Assembly: GCA_021784595.1 (NCBI GenBank)
Contig: JAJYHT010000009.1
Coordinates: forward strand, 62,001-126,000
Direction: 5' to 3'
Length of the DNA stretch: 64,000 nt
Origin: Bacillota bacterium
GTDB taxonomy: Bacteria; Bacillota; Sulfobacillia; Sulfobacillales; Sulfobacillaceae
A model generated the notes under the pieces. The model searched no databases and was not told the origin of the DNA. It saw only the letters and a program-made list of their open reading frames with translations. Positions 18,812-26,941 of this stretch are shown here, in pieces. The translations under genes were made by a program, and so were the position numbers. Within the stretch, counting starts at the first letter, position 1, and every line of letters starts with the position of its first letter.

Positions 18812-19950
18812 AGGCCAACTGGTTCAGTGTGGGGGAAGAAGGGTCATGGGTGCCGGGGGGCATAGGACACGATGTGCTGCGGCATCAGCAAAAGGTGAAA
18901 GAGGCCATTCGCAACAATCTTGCAGACATGGTGTCTGAGGAGAGGATCGGATTGAGTGACGGCAAGCGTCTGGTTTCGGTTCCTTTGCCGTCATACCGGG
19001 AATATCGCATTTGCTTTGACCCAGGTCACGGAGAAAGTGTGGGGCATACGGGCCCAGGCAGCGCGAGTCCAGGACAAGACGCCAGCACTGCGGGAGGAAA
19101 AGTGGGAGGTGAAGATCCCGGGAGTGACATTGAAGAAACGTCTCTCAGTCTGGAAGAGGTGCAACGGGTTATCTTTCAAGATTTGCGACTTCCTGACCTG
19201 GATCTTAACCGCCGCGCCTTGGGATTGGGGCAAGAGACCATTTTGCCCGATACGTTGTCGCGTACAGGCCCGCAGAGTCAGTGGCAGCGCCGTGCCACCA
19301 TGCGCGCCCATCTCCTGCGGCAGTCTCGCTTTGGTCATCCCGTAGTAGGCCAGGTGCTTCCCCAAGATCTGCGATTTTGGGCCTTTGGCGAGGAGCCGGA
19401 CGATCACGGGGGGGCCGTGGTGCTGGCGATGATGGATACCTCGGGATCGATGGGAAGTTTTGAAAAATATTTAGCCAAAAGTTTTTTCTATTGGACTGTT
19501 GAGTTTTTGCGGCAAAATTATCCTCGAGTGGAGATTGTGTTTTTGGCCCATGATGTGCGGGCAAGAGAAGTCGACGAAGAGACCTTCTTTCATCGGGGCG
19601 CCTCGGGTGGAACGGTGTCCTCTTCCGTGTATCGATTGGCGTTGGATATAGTGGACAGTCGTTTTGACCCCGCGCAATATAACGTCTATGCCTTCCATTT
19701 TACCGACGGCGGCAATTTAACCTCTGATAACGGACTCGCCCACGAGCTAGGTCTAGAACTTAAGCGTCATGCCAATTTCTTTGGATATGGAGAAATTCAT
19801 GACACAGAACGCAGTCCTTCGCCCCTATATCAGGCCTTCGCCGACCAGGGCCTGGATGTGATCATCCTGCGTTCCAAAGAAGACATATTTCGCTCCCTGT
19901 ATCAGTTCTTTGGTCCAGTAAAGAGGAGTTCGCATGCTAACGTCTTCTAA
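18808..19950 (+). CDS. yhbH: YhbH/DUF444 family protein with VWA-like domain
   Basis: The 380-residue protein belongs to the YhbH/YeaH (DUF444) family: a basic N-terminal region with SVPLPSYREYRICFD, a gly-rich loop, then a von Willebrand A-like domain with the MIDAS motif MMDTSGSMG near residue 210 and a late FHFTDGGNL block. The role is not known biochemically; it is coexpressed with PrkA and SpoVR in sporulation or stress. The ATG overlaps the prkA stop codon, and AGGGGGGCTGC upstream serves as the ribosome-binding site. An in-frame ATG 54 nt further 5' lies inside prkA and is rejected. The 3' end overlaps spoVR by 17 nt. Confidence 0.88.
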   Translation: MKANWFSVGEEGSWVPGGIGHDVLRHQQKVKEAIRNNLADMVSEERIGLSDGKRLVSVPLPSYREYRICFDPGHGESVGHTGPGSASPGQDASTAGGKVGGEDPGSDIEETSLSLEEVQRVIFQDLRLPDLDLNRRALGLGQETILPDTLSRTGPQSQWQRRATMRAHLLRQSRFGHPVVGQVLPQDLRFWAFGEEPDDHGGAVVLAMMDTSGSMGSFEKYLAKSFFYWTVEFLRQNYPRVEIVFLAHDVRAREVDEETFFHRGASGGTVSSSVYRLALDIVDSRFDPAQYNVYAFHFTDGGNLTSDNGLAHELGLELKRHANFFGYGEIHDTERSPSPLYQAFADQGLDVIILRSKEDIFRSLYQFFGPVKRSSHANVF

Positions 19951-21166
19951 GCTTAGAGAGTTGATTAATCGGCTGGCGCCCGCCATCGAATCATCGGGCC
20001 TGGATTTCCCTCATGTGCATTTTGATCTAGTGGACACGGAGACACTGGGCGCTATTGCCGCCTATAGTGGGATGCCTACACGATTTGCTCATTGGAGTTT
20101 TGGCAAGGCCTTTCACCAAATGAAAACTTCGCATGATTATCGACTGACCCAGATTTACGAATTGGTCATCAACAACCGCCCCGCCTATGCCTTTTTGGAC
20201 CGCAACACTCATCCAGCGCAAGCTTTGTTGGTCGTGGCGCACGTCGCGGCGCATGTTGACTTCTTTGCGCACAATCGCCTGTTTTGGACCACGCCTCAGG
20301 AGATGGTGGCCAAGATGGCCCTTCATAAGCGAAAATTTGAGCATTGGCGCCAATTATATGGTGTTGAACGGGTAGAATCGCTGATTGACGCCGCCATGGT
20401 ATTGATGGACTTTGCTGGCGAAGCACCACGGATTCCTTTGATGGGGCAGTCGTCCGATGATATTCTGGGGCACATCATACTGCATGCCCCGTGTCTCGAG
20501 GAGTGGGAAAAGGATGCCTTAGGCATGTTGCATGCCGAAGCGCGATATTTTTGGCCACAGCAACTTAGCAAGATAGCTAACGAGGGCTACGCGACATTTT
20601 GGCATCAGCATCTTTTGCAACAGGTGGACCTTACGGCCGAGGAGTCATGGGAGATATCTCGTCTGCACGCCAAAGTGGTGGAAACCCATCCTCCGCAACT
20701 GAATCCGTATCGATTGGGGGCCGCCATATACAAAAGTCTGTGGCAGGCAGGAGGGTGGGATGCGGTATGGCGTGCCCGCAATGAATTTGACGATGTTGGG
20801 TTGATTCGCGCCGGATTAACCGAAAACATCCTGCCCCAAGCAGGCCTGGCGTTATATCGTCCGGCGGAATCGCAGCCTGAGCCCCGTCAAGCACCTTTTG
20901 CCCTGATTAAATCCCAATTGTTGCGCGACCTAGAAAACGCTGGCATTCCGCACCTGACAGTCGACCGAGCACGTTGCACTACAGAGTTAGTATTGCAGCA
21001 TCGGCACGATGGGCGCGATCTGGATTTTGCCTTGTTGCCGTTCGCGCTCCAAATGATAGCTCAAAGGCTGTGGAAAGGAAAGGTCACGGTGTACACCATG
21101 CGTAATCGAATGGGCCGCACAGTGAGTCATGATGGTGACCATTGGATGGATTCCGCCACGGGATAA
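19934..21166 (+). CDS. spoVR: SpoVR family protein
   Basis: The 410-residue protein matches SpoVR/YcgB: TRFAHWSFGKAFHQMKTSHDYRLTQIYELVINNRPAYAFL near residues 48-88, then VVAHVAAHVDFFAHNRLF with conserved His/Asp residues, and HILQ-type and FWHQHLLQQ segments further on. SpoVR is needed for a normal spore cortex in Bacillus and is partnered with YeaG/YeaH homologues in other bacteria; biochemical activity is unknown. The start lies inside the end of yhbH with AAGAGGAG nine nt upstream. The last two-thirds are slightly divergent, but order and length fit. It is the last gene of the operon. Confidence 0.9.
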   Translation: MLTSSKLRELINRLAPAIESSGLDFPHVHFDLVDTETLGAIAAYSGMPTRFAHWSFGKAFHQMKTSHDYRLTQIYELVINNRPAYAFLDRNTHPAQALLVVAHVAAHVDFFAHNRLFWTTPQEMVAKMALHKRKFEHWRQLYGVERVESLIDAAMVLMDFAGEAPRIPLMGQSSDDILGHIILHAPCLEEWEKDALGMLHAEARYFWPQQLSKIANEGYATFWHQHLLQQVDLTAEESWEISRLHAKVVETHPPQLNPYRLGAAIYKSLWQAGGWDAVWRARNEFDDVGLIRAGLTENILPQAGLALYRPAESQPEPRQAPFALIKSQLLRDLENAGIPHLTVDRARCTTELVLQHRHDGRDLDFALLPFALQMIAQRLWKGKVTVYTMRNRMGRTVSHDGDHWMDSATG

Positions 21167-21196
21167 CCCAGAGATCGAATTAAGGCAACAACGAAA

Positions 21197-21240
21197 AAGG
21201 TAGCTTCGCACCATATAGCACACAGAGACAAAGCTACCTT
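21197..21240 (+). terminator. Inverted repeat after spoVR, weak terminator candidate
   Basis: AAGGTAGCTT and AAGCTACCTT pair perfectly over 10 bp around a 24-nt loop, 30 nt downstream of the spoVR stop codon and between convergent genes. The loop is long and no T-tract follows, so termination is only a guess. Confidence 0.4.
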
Positions 21241-21270
21241 GGATTTCATTGGTTCTCGATCGCGGCGATG

Positions 21271-21516
21271 CTAGTGCGCCGAAAACAAATAGGGCACAAG
21301 AATACTTACGACCACTATAGCGGCCACCCACCACCAAGTGCGAGTCCGATACTGCTTGGGTGGCACAACCCGCTTCTTGGTGGCCTTAAGTCGGGGCCGA
21401 AATGGAATGACTTTTCCTGGTGAACTATTGCGCCGAGCCGGTTCCAATGAAACACCGCACTCGGGGCACGCGTTTTGCGCGGGATCCACCGGTGTGCCAC
21501 AATGTTCGCAAGTCAT
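21271..21516 (-). CDS. Small zinc-ribbon membrane protein
   Basis: The 81-residue protein starts with a zinc-ribbon (CEHCGTPVDPAQNACPECG, four Cys at residues 3, 6, 17 and 20), followed by a basic linker (KATKKRVVPPKQYRTR) and one C-terminal membrane helix (WWWVAAIVVVSILVPYLF) with a very short tail. The ribbon would face the cytoplasm, as in tail-anchored zinc-ribbon proteins. The ATG at 21516 is preferred because GAAAGGGATGAG lies just upstream; an upstream in-frame start lacks support. Function is unknown. Confidence 0.7.
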   Translation of the reverse strand: MTCEHCGTPVDPAQNACPECGVSLEPARRNSSPGKVIPFRPRLKATKKRVVPPKQYRTRTWWWVAAIVVVSILVPYLFSAH

Positions 21517-21595
21517 GATCTCATCCCTTTCAAAGGGAAAATTCAAGAGTCTCCCCTTATTTTACTCAATATTCATTCCCACGACCAGTCATTAT

Positions 21596-22135
21596 TTATG
21601 ATTGGGGCAACGTGGGACTGGTCACCGGACGCCATCGTCCCCTTTGCAAAATCCATCCGCGCGAGTTTAAAAAATACACCAAGCCCAGATGGGTTTTGGC
21701 GTCTGCAGCACGGCCTTCAATCAGCAAACTGGGAACTTCGTCAACCGGAATAACTTTGACCTCGATTTCTTCGGTAGGATCCCAGTTCGTCTCGCCAGGT
21801 GTCGGATTTACCGTATAATACAAATGGACCTTGTGTCGAGACAGGCCTACTGACGGATAAAAACGTGATAATAATCGCATATCCCCTGCATGAAACCCCG
21901 TTTCTTCCTGCAGTTCACGCCGAGCGCCGGCGACGGGATCTTCTCCCCGACGCAATCGGCCTGCCGGAAGCTCGAGAATGCGACGGCCTAGAGCAGGACG
22001 GAATTGTTCCACCAAAATGACGCCTTGCTCGGTTTCGGCCACCACGGCACAAACGTCTGGCAACACTAAATACTCATGAATATAATGAGTTCCGCGGACC
22101 GTCACGGGTACCCGACGGATTCGATTTCTTAGCAA
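21596..22135 (-). CDS. NUDIX hydrolase, ADP-ribose pyrophosphatase-like
   Basis: The 179-residue protein has a complete Nudix box, from the Gly of AGRLRRGEDPV to RRELQEETGF, which supplies the GX5EX7REUXEEXGU pattern, preceded by ILVEQFRPALGRRILELPAG as in ADP-ribose pyrophosphatases. A C-terminal EEIEVKVIPVDEV segment follows. It should cleave a nucleoside diphosphate linked to another group, most likely ADP-ribose. The start is TTG, supported by GAGGAG eight nt upstream. It is divergent from a TetR gene, and a palindrome overlaps its TATAAT box, so TetR control is plausible. Confidence 0.87.
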   Translation of the reverse strand: MLRNRIRRVPVTVRGTHYIHEYLVLPDVCAVVAETEQGVILVEQFRPALGRRILELPAGRLRRGEDPVAGARRELQEETGFHAGDMRLLSRFYPSVGLSRHKVHLYYTVNPTPGETNWDPTEEIEVKVIPVDEVPSLLIEGRAADAKTHLGLVYFLNSRGWILQRGRWRPVTSPTLPQS

Positions 22136-22149
22136 ATTCAGGGCTCCTC

Positions 22150-22172
22150 TAATAGATTGTAAGCCTATTATA
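22150..22172. promoter_or_regulatory. Operator-like palindrome between NUDIX and TetR genes
   Basis: TAATAG and CTATTA form an inverted repeat with a 9-nt centre at 22150-22170. It overlaps a minus-strand TATAAT (22167-22172) that would serve the NUDIX gene, and lies 30-50 nt upstream of the TetR start. Position and size are as expected for an autoregulatory TetR operator, but no binding data are implied. Confidence 0.45.
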
Positions 22173-22201
22173 GCAAGCTCTGAAAGGAAGGGGAAACTCG
22201 G

Positions 22202-22819
22202 GTGGAAGAACGGGATCGGCGCTCAGAAATATTGCAAGCGGCACAAGGAGTCTTCAACCGCAACGGATATCATCAAGCAACTATTCGGGCCATTGTCGAT
22301 GCTGCCAATTGTGCAGCAGGCACCTTTTATTTATACTTTGCCAGCAAAGAAGACTGTTTTTTAGCCCTAATGGACAAGCTTTATCGCAACATTATGGAGC
22401 AGATTCTGGTGGCTAGAAGCCAAGTAGCAGGACCGGCTGATAAGTTGCGCCAATCCTTTTGGGCGGTGGTGGAAGGGTTGTCCCGTGACACTGAGCTCAC
22501 GTCGGTGGTGCTGGTGCGTGCCGCGGGAGCCAATCCGTTATTTGAGGAGCGTCTATGGCGAGTTCGGGATGCTTTTGCGGAATTTATCGTAGAGGATTTG
22601 GTGGAGTGCGGATTAACGTCGGAGCAAGCTGCTATCGGAGCGCACGCCTGTGTGGGAGCTTTGGCGGAAGCAGTCGGGGTATGGGTGCGCTCGGGACAGC
22701 CAGAGTCGGCCTTGTTGGTCGCATTCGAGGAGATTGAACGCATCTTTTGGGTGGGATGGGGATTGACGCGACAGATAGAGGGAGTGGATTCTACATACTA
22801 TGGCGATAGAAATTCTTGA
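22202..22819 (+). CDS. TetR/AcrR family transcriptional regulator
   Basis: The 205-residue protein has a TetR N-terminal helix-turn-helix: RSEILQAAQGVFNRNGYHQATIRAIVDAANCAAGTFYLYFASKEDCFLALMDKL, residues 7-60 with no gap. The all-helical C-terminal ligand domain resembles fatty-acid or acyl-CoA responsive regulators of the FadR/YfiR kind, a weak inference. A GTG start follows GAAAGGAAGGGG. The next small gene overlaps its 3' end by 20 nt. It probably represses the divergent NUDIX promoter or itself through the nearby palindrome. Confidence 0.87.
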   Translation: MEERDRRSEILQAAQGVFNRNGYHQATIRAIVDAANCAAGTFYLYFASKEDCFLALMDKLYRNIMEQILVARSQVAGPADKLRQSFWAVVEGLSRDTELTSVVLVRAAGANPLFEERLWRVRDAFAEFIVEDLVECGLTSEQAAIGAHACVGALAEAVGVWVRSGQPESALLVAFEEIERIFWVGWGLTRQIEGVDSTYYGDRNS

Positions 22820-23066
22820 GGTTGAAACCGGAGATGAGGCGTGGCGAGTGGATCTTAAAGTGTATGAAGGAGTGTACAAAAAAGATCGCTACGCGGTGCG
22901 TGTTGTAGATATTCCAAGACCTCCTGCGGAATGGACGCTGGATCAGCAAAAAGCGGCAATGACGGATTATGTTCGTCACGAGGTGACGCAACACATGCGG
23001 CGGGGTTCGCTGCCGCCGACTGGGATGCAGTTGGATGGCCAAAAAGTATGGCAGCGAGAGATCTGA
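22800..23066 (+). CDS. Hypothetical 88-residue protein downstream of TetR
   Basis: No family is recognised. The protein is acidic at the N-terminus (MAIEILEVETGDEAWRVDLK), continues with a strand-rich VYEGVYKKDRYAVRVVDIPRPP segment and ends with a charged helix (LDQQKAAMTDYVRHEVTQHM). It has no signal peptide or membrane helix. The ATG overlaps the TetR 3' end by 20 nt, which suggests coupling. The composition and the overlap make it more likely real than a chance frame, but no function is offered. Confidence 0.55.
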   Translation: MAIEILEVETGDEAWRVDLKVYEGVYKKDRYAVRVVDIPRPPAEWTLDQQKAAMTDYVRHEVTQHMRRGSLPPTGMQLDGQKVWQREI

Positions 23067-23240
23067 CAGGGTCTTCCGCATTTTCCAGTATTGTGACAAA
23101 ATTGCGCCTTCAACGCGGAATGAAATTAAACGGATCTGTCATGCTAAGAACGAGGTACAATTTAGTTGTGGGGCGAAAATTTTAAGACTCTAAAAAAGTT
23201 TAGCAATGGCGAGGACAACACACGAAGGAGGCCTGATGCA

Positions 23241-24368
23241 ATGCCAGAAACTGGGTACAAGGCAGGGCTTGAAGATGTCGTAGCCGGCACCTCGGATATT
23301 TGTTTCATTGATGGCAAAGAAGGTCGACTGGTTTACCGCGGATACAATGTGGTGGATTTAGCCGAGACCACAAGTTTCGAAGAAGTGGTCTATTTATTGT
23401 GGCATGATGACTTGCCTAACAAACAGGAATATGCCGAGTTTTCCCAACTCCTAGCCAACAATCGCGAGCTGGCAAAACCAGTGGTCGACATGATCACATC
23501 GCTTCCCAAAGATACTCTTCCTATGGATGCGCTTCGTACGTCGGTAAGTTTAGCCGGCATTTATGATCCTGATGGTCAGGACATGTCAATGGAGGCCAAT
23601 CATCGCAAGGCCTTGCGTTTAGTGGCTCAGGTGCCGACTATGGTGGCGTACTTTGAGCGCCATCATAAAGGTCAGGAGTTGGTGCGGCCTAATCCCAAGC
23701 TAACATTAGCGGAAAACTTCTTGTATATGTTGCATGGGAAAGAAGCGCCGGCTTCTCACGGACGCATATTCAACACCGCACTGGTGTTGCATGCGGACCA
23801 TGAATTGAACGCATCAACGTTTTCCGCACGCGTAACGGCTGGGACATTGTCGGATATGTATTCGGCAGTCACGTCCGCAGTGGGCACTTTAAAGGGTCCT
23901 TTACATGGCGGCGCAAATGAGCAAGTGATGCATATGCTGGAAGAGATTGGGCATCAGGAGCAGGCGGAGCAGTGGGTGGAACAGGCTTTGGCTAACAAGC
24001 GAAAAATTATGGGATTTGGCCACCGTGTTTACCGCACGGAAGATCCTCGGGCAACTATATTGCGCCGCTTGTCCAAGCAGTTGGGGGAAGAGGCGGGTAC
24101 ACTCAAGTGGTACAATATGTTGCGCGAAATTGAGCGCGTGATCCATGAGAATAAAGAGCTATATCCCAACGTCGATTTTTATTCGGGTTCCGTATATGCG
24201 TTAATGGGAATTCCGATCGAAATTTTTACCCCGGTGTTTGCGATTGCCCGGACCTCGGGATGGACGGCTCACATTTTGGAACAATACAGCAACAACCGCA
24301 TTATTCGGCCGCGGGCAGAGTATACTGGTCCGACTCATCGGACTTTTACTACGCTGACTGAGCGGTAG
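23241..24368 (+). CDS. Citrate synthase (citrate/2-methylcitrate family)
   Basis: The 375-residue enzyme has citrate synthase motifs: GLEDVVAGTSDICFIDGKEGRLVYRGY at the N-terminus, the catalytic His in LHGGANEQV, GFGHRVYRTEDPRA, the catalytic Asp in NVDFYSGSVY, and FAIARTSGWTAHILEQY at the end. It condenses oxaloacetate with acetyl-CoA in the TCA cycle; methylcitrate synthase activity cannot be excluded. The ATG at 23241 follows GAAGGAGGCCTGATGC. The 170 nt upstream contain TACAAT-type -10 sequence but no clear -35. A U-tailed terminator follows. Confidence 0.9.
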   Translation: MPETGYKAGLEDVVAGTSDICFIDGKEGRLVYRGYNVVDLAETTSFEEVVYLLWHDDLPNKQEYAEFSQLLANNRELAKPVVDMITSLPKDTLPMDALRTSVSLAGIYDPDGQDMSMEANHRKALRLVAQVPTMVAYFERHHKGQELVRPNPKLTLAENFLYMLHGKEAPASHGRIFNTALVLHADHELNASTFSARVTAGTLSDMYSAVTSAVGTLKGPLHGGANEQVMHMLEEIGHQEQAEQWVEQALANKRKIMGFGHRVYRTEDPRATILRRLSKQLGEEAGTLKWYNMLREIERVIHENKELYPNVDFYSGSVYALMGIPIEIFTPVFAIARTSGWTAHILEQYSNNRIIRPRAEYTGPTHRTFTTLTER

Positions 24369-24382
24369 TTTACCATTGATGA

Positions 24383-24412
24383 ACGAGGCCCATTTTTCGG
24401 GGCCTCGTTTTA
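24383..24412 (+). terminator. Rho-independent terminator after citrate synthase
   Basis: ACGAGGCCC and GGGCCTCGT pair perfectly over 9 bp around an 8-nt loop, followed by a TTTTAT tract, 14 nt after the stop codon. Confidence 0.9.
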
Positions 24413-24437
24413 TATGCAAAAAGCGCTAATAGGTGTT

Positions 24438-25493
24438 TTACCATTCGTAGGTCACAGACCCGGGCAGCGCGTTGCCGGCGCTGTTCCATCCGTTGGAAGG
24501 GTATGAGGTTTGGACCTGAACCCATCCTGAACCCGCTCCATAGCCGTTGGAATATCCCCAGCCTGGCTCCGGATTTTGGGAGGTGGCATTGGGCAGATTG
24601 CCATAAACGGTCTGAACCGTTATTTGGCTAGTAGAGCTCGAATCGGATACGGGGGCGGCGAGAAGTTGACCGCCATTGCCATAAAGGCCAATAGTTTGAA
24701 GGCTGTTAGGGTTCATGGATTTCAGCGGCGTGTTGTTGGCTTTGACATTGGTCATCACGGTCGACGACACGGGCGCCAGCGAATCGAGTCCGCTATTGCC
24801 GGTTGGCACCTCAGTGATCCAGTCGGCTGAGGTCTGAACCGCCTGAGCGTGCTTTGGACTCAAGAAAACTAATTTATCGATCAGTGGCGTGGCAGAGCCT
24901 TTTACGTATAGTATCAGCCGCCACTGGTCGTTGCCTGCAGGAACAATTTGGGCGGTAACTGACGATCCGGTAGGAATTGTCGCAGTCTGCACTGCGGAGC
25001 CAGGCAGCTTTTCCCAAAACACTGACGTTTGGGCGCTTCCTTGATTATTGGCGGTGGTAATCGTTCCTACCTGGATTAATTGCGAAGACTGAGCGCCTCC
25101 CAATCCAATCCATTCTGCAATGGAGCTGCCAGGCTGGGCGGCCTGACTAAACCCAGGCGCTGTCCATGACGCTTGTACACTTTGCTCCGAAGTTCCTAAT
25201 TGCACCATGCCAGCCCAGTTGGACGACGGAGAATCCACGTTGATTGTGCCGCTTTGGGTAGTGGACGGTACAGAGGATGCCGGGGCCTGGTTTGGTGTGG
25301 TAGGCTCGGTAGTCCAAGGATTCTGTGCAGTGCTCGGGGCCGGAGTCCATTTCGCCTTTTTTATCACGAACGAGGATGGAATGTGGGTAATAGCCAAAGG
25401 AGTACCGTGAGGCATAACACGTCCTGCCTCAAAAGAACCGGCGGCTATCGCCGCAACACCCAACAAGCTTAGGATACGTTTTCCTATAGACAT
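24438..25493 (-). CDS. Secreted family G1 (eqolisin-like) glutamic peptidase
   Basis: The 351-residue protein begins with a signal peptide (KRILSLLGVAAIAAGSFEA), followed by a Pro/Thr/Ser-rich linker and a G1 peptidase domain. Visible are the SSNWAGMVQ opening, the strand VQASWTAPGF, EWIGLGGAQSSQLIQVGT, VFWEKLPGS, and the catalytic-Glu block ADWITEVP. The domain is all beta, and the C-terminus is Gly/Asn/Ser-rich. G1 peptidases work at strongly acidic pH with a Gln/Glu dyad; the Glu is clear, whereas the Gln cannot be placed with certainty. It is probably an extracellular protein-degrading enzyme suited to an acid habitat. It is monocistronic, convergent with citrate synthase. Confidence 0.85.
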   Translation of the reverse strand: MSIGKRILSLLGVAAIAAGSFEAGRVMPHGTPLAITHIPSSFVIKKAKWTPAPSTAQNPWTTEPTTPNQAPASSVPSTTQSGTINVDSPSSNWAGMVQLGTSEQSVQASWTAPGFSQAAQPGSSIAEWIGLGGAQSSQLIQVGTITTANNQGSAQTSVFWEKLPGSAVQTATIPTGSSVTAQIVPAGNDQWRLILYVKGSATPLIDKLVFLSPKHAQAVQTSADWITEVPTGNSGLDSLAPVSSTVMTNVKANNTPLKSMNPNSLQTIGLYGNGGQLLAAPVSDSSSTSQITVQTVYGNLPNATSQNPEPGWGYSNGYGAGSGWVQVQTSYPSNGWNSAGNALPGSVTYEW

Positions 25494-25656
25494 AACGCCA
25501 TCACGTCCTTTGCTTTACTCTATTGATAGTACACCGCTCAAATGTTGCCAAATCGTTACGATTTAATGGCGAAACAGAGACTTCAGCGAGTTCTCAGGTG
25601 AACATGAGGACACACTACAAATGTCAATAAAAATACGAAAAAAACGCTATACCCTA

Positions 25657-25687
25657 TTTACTATAGGAATAACCTATAGTATTATAT
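25657..25687 (+). promoter_or_regulatory. MerR-type promoter with palindrome in the spacer
   Basis: TTTACT at 25657-25662 is followed 17 nt later by TATTAT (25680-25685), or 19 nt later by TTATAT (25682-25687). The perfect inverted repeat ACTATAGG-N5-CCTATAGT (25660-25680) lies exactly between the two hexamers. Operators inside an extended spacer are the hallmark of MerR regulators, which untwist the promoter. The downstream gene encodes such a protein, so autoregulation is likely. Confidence 0.6.
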
Positions 25688-25703
25688 GAGCGAGGTGACG
25701 AGA

Positions 25704-26363
25704 ATGCTTGGCCATTATCTTCGAGTTCAGGATGTCGCCGATGTTTTGGGGGTCTCTCCAGTAACGGTTCGCTGGTATTCCCAGCAGGGCTGGCTACCCA
25801 CATATCGCGTTGGTAGAGGCCAAGTGAGTCATCGCCGGTTTAAATATAAAGACGTTCAGAGATTGGCGGAGAAAACCGGCCGGTTTATACCTGATGAACC
25901 CATTTGGGATCAGAATGCCGTAATCGGTCTCGATATGGCAGCTCAGTATCTGGGTTTATCACCACGCTATCTCATCAATGCGGGCTGGCTCCAAGCTGGA
26001 GTGCAACTGGCATGGGACGGGCTGTTAAAGCTAGAGCAGCAGATTTATCCAGAACCGGCAGCAATAACGGACGATAAAACAGAGAGGGTGTTACCTATGA
26101 TGATGTCTAACGCAGAAGAGCGGGGTTGTGGATGCAAGGGGTCCCACGGGATGCATGGCGGTCGAGGAGGAATGAAGGGTCAAGGCGGTATGAAGGGCCA
26201 AGGAGGCCAAGGCTGGGGACAGTCTGAAATGCCCAACGAAGAGGCTAGTTTATTGGGATTGCGCCGCGCCAAACGGCACTTGGAAGCCCAAAAAGCTGAT
26301 TTGGAGGACCAAATCGAGGAGTTGGACCGCCGCATTGCCCAACATCCTGACAGTGCGCAATAA
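25704..26363 (+). CDS. MerR-like regulator with Gly/Met/Cys-rich linker and C-terminal coiled coil
   Basis: The 219-residue protein has an N-terminal MerR-like winged helix (YLRVQDVADVLGVSPVTVRWYSQQGWL) and a second helix-turn-helix-like segment near residues 75-100. A flexible linker with the CGCKGSHGMHGGRGG motif and repeated GGMKGQ units covers residues 138-167, and a charged coiled coil ends the protein. The linker offers Cys, His and Met ligands, which suggests metal or redox sensing; that is inference. The C-terminus recalls DUF5320-type coiled-coil regions. The ATG at 25704 is chosen because GAGGTGACGAGA precedes it. The ATG at 25686 overlaps the promoter and lacks a ribosome-binding site. 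No target gene is adjacent on the same strand. Confidence 0.7.
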   Translation: MLGHYLRVQDVADVLGVSPVTVRWYSQQGWLPTYRVGRGQVSHRRFKYKDVQRLAEKTGRFIPDEPIWDQNAVIGLDMAAQYLGLSPRYLINAGWLQAGVQLAWDGLLKLEQQIYPEPAAITDDKTERVLPMMMSNAEERGCGCKGSHGMHGGRGGMKGQGGMKGQGGQGWGQSEMPNEEASLLGLRRAKRHLEAQKADLEDQIEELDRRIAQHPDSAQ

Positions 26364-26367
26364 AGTT

Positions 26368-26408
26368 AAGCCAGCCGAGCATAAGGAAATCCCCGGCTGG
26401 CTTATTTT
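26368..26408. terminator. Bidirectional terminator between MerR gene and small membrane protein gene
   Basis: AAGCCAGCC and GGCTGGCTT form a perfect 9-bp stem with an 18-nt loop. T-rich sequence follows on both strands (ATTTTGT on plus; AACTTTATT on minus). The right arm overlaps the stop codon of the convergent gene. Confidence 0.7.
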
Positions 26409-26734
26409 GTGTCCGTGTTGAGGTTTGATGGATTCGACGAAGTGTCTTTGGAGAGGGTGGGCGTAGTCAATAGGGAAGATTGGGTGGACCTTCCGCTATA
26501 GATGCCCAGACTATAGGCTACGATGCTGGATATGATGGCGGCCGACGCCGCAGAGAGATCGTGAAGAATGGCTAAAATGACGATGGCGATAATCCCTACG
26601 ATCCCGATCGAAAAATGCAACAAGAACCAGCTAAATTGTTGCGGTGGATTTTTGATGATTTTACCATAAAGAGTTAACGTTCCGGCAATGACTAAAACTG
26701 CCACCACAAGCAATCCCAACACCATGCTGTTCAT
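26402..26734 (-). CDS. Hypothetical small membrane protein
   Basis: The 110-residue protein has three hydrophobic segments (residues 1-25, 33-60 and 62-80) and a polar, Ser/Thr/Asn-rich C-terminal tail of about 30 residues. The first segment is preceded by only MNSM, so the N-terminus is probably outside or in the membrane. AAGGGGGAATAAATCC before the ATG at 26734 fixes the start. No known family is recognised and no neighbour on the same strand gives a clue. Confidence 0.55.
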   Translation of the reverse strand: MNSMVLGLLVVAVLVIAGTLTLYGKIIKNPPQQFSWFLLHFSIGIVGIIAIVILAILHDLSAASAAIISSIVAYSLGIYSGRSTQSSLLTTPTLSKDTSSNPSNLNTDTK

Positions 26735-26941
26735 GGATTTATTCCCCCTTAGGATATCATATGGGGGCATATTCCCTTCGGTCCCGCAACTTCTCAAATT
26801 TAAAGAAATAAATCGCCCTAAATGAATGACAGACCGTCCTTAGACCAGCTCGGACACATGAGTCATCTGACCTAATAGGTTGGGAAGGTACGACAAGCGG
26901 TATCCCATTCGCTCCACAGTTGGTGATTAGTGGCGACGCGA

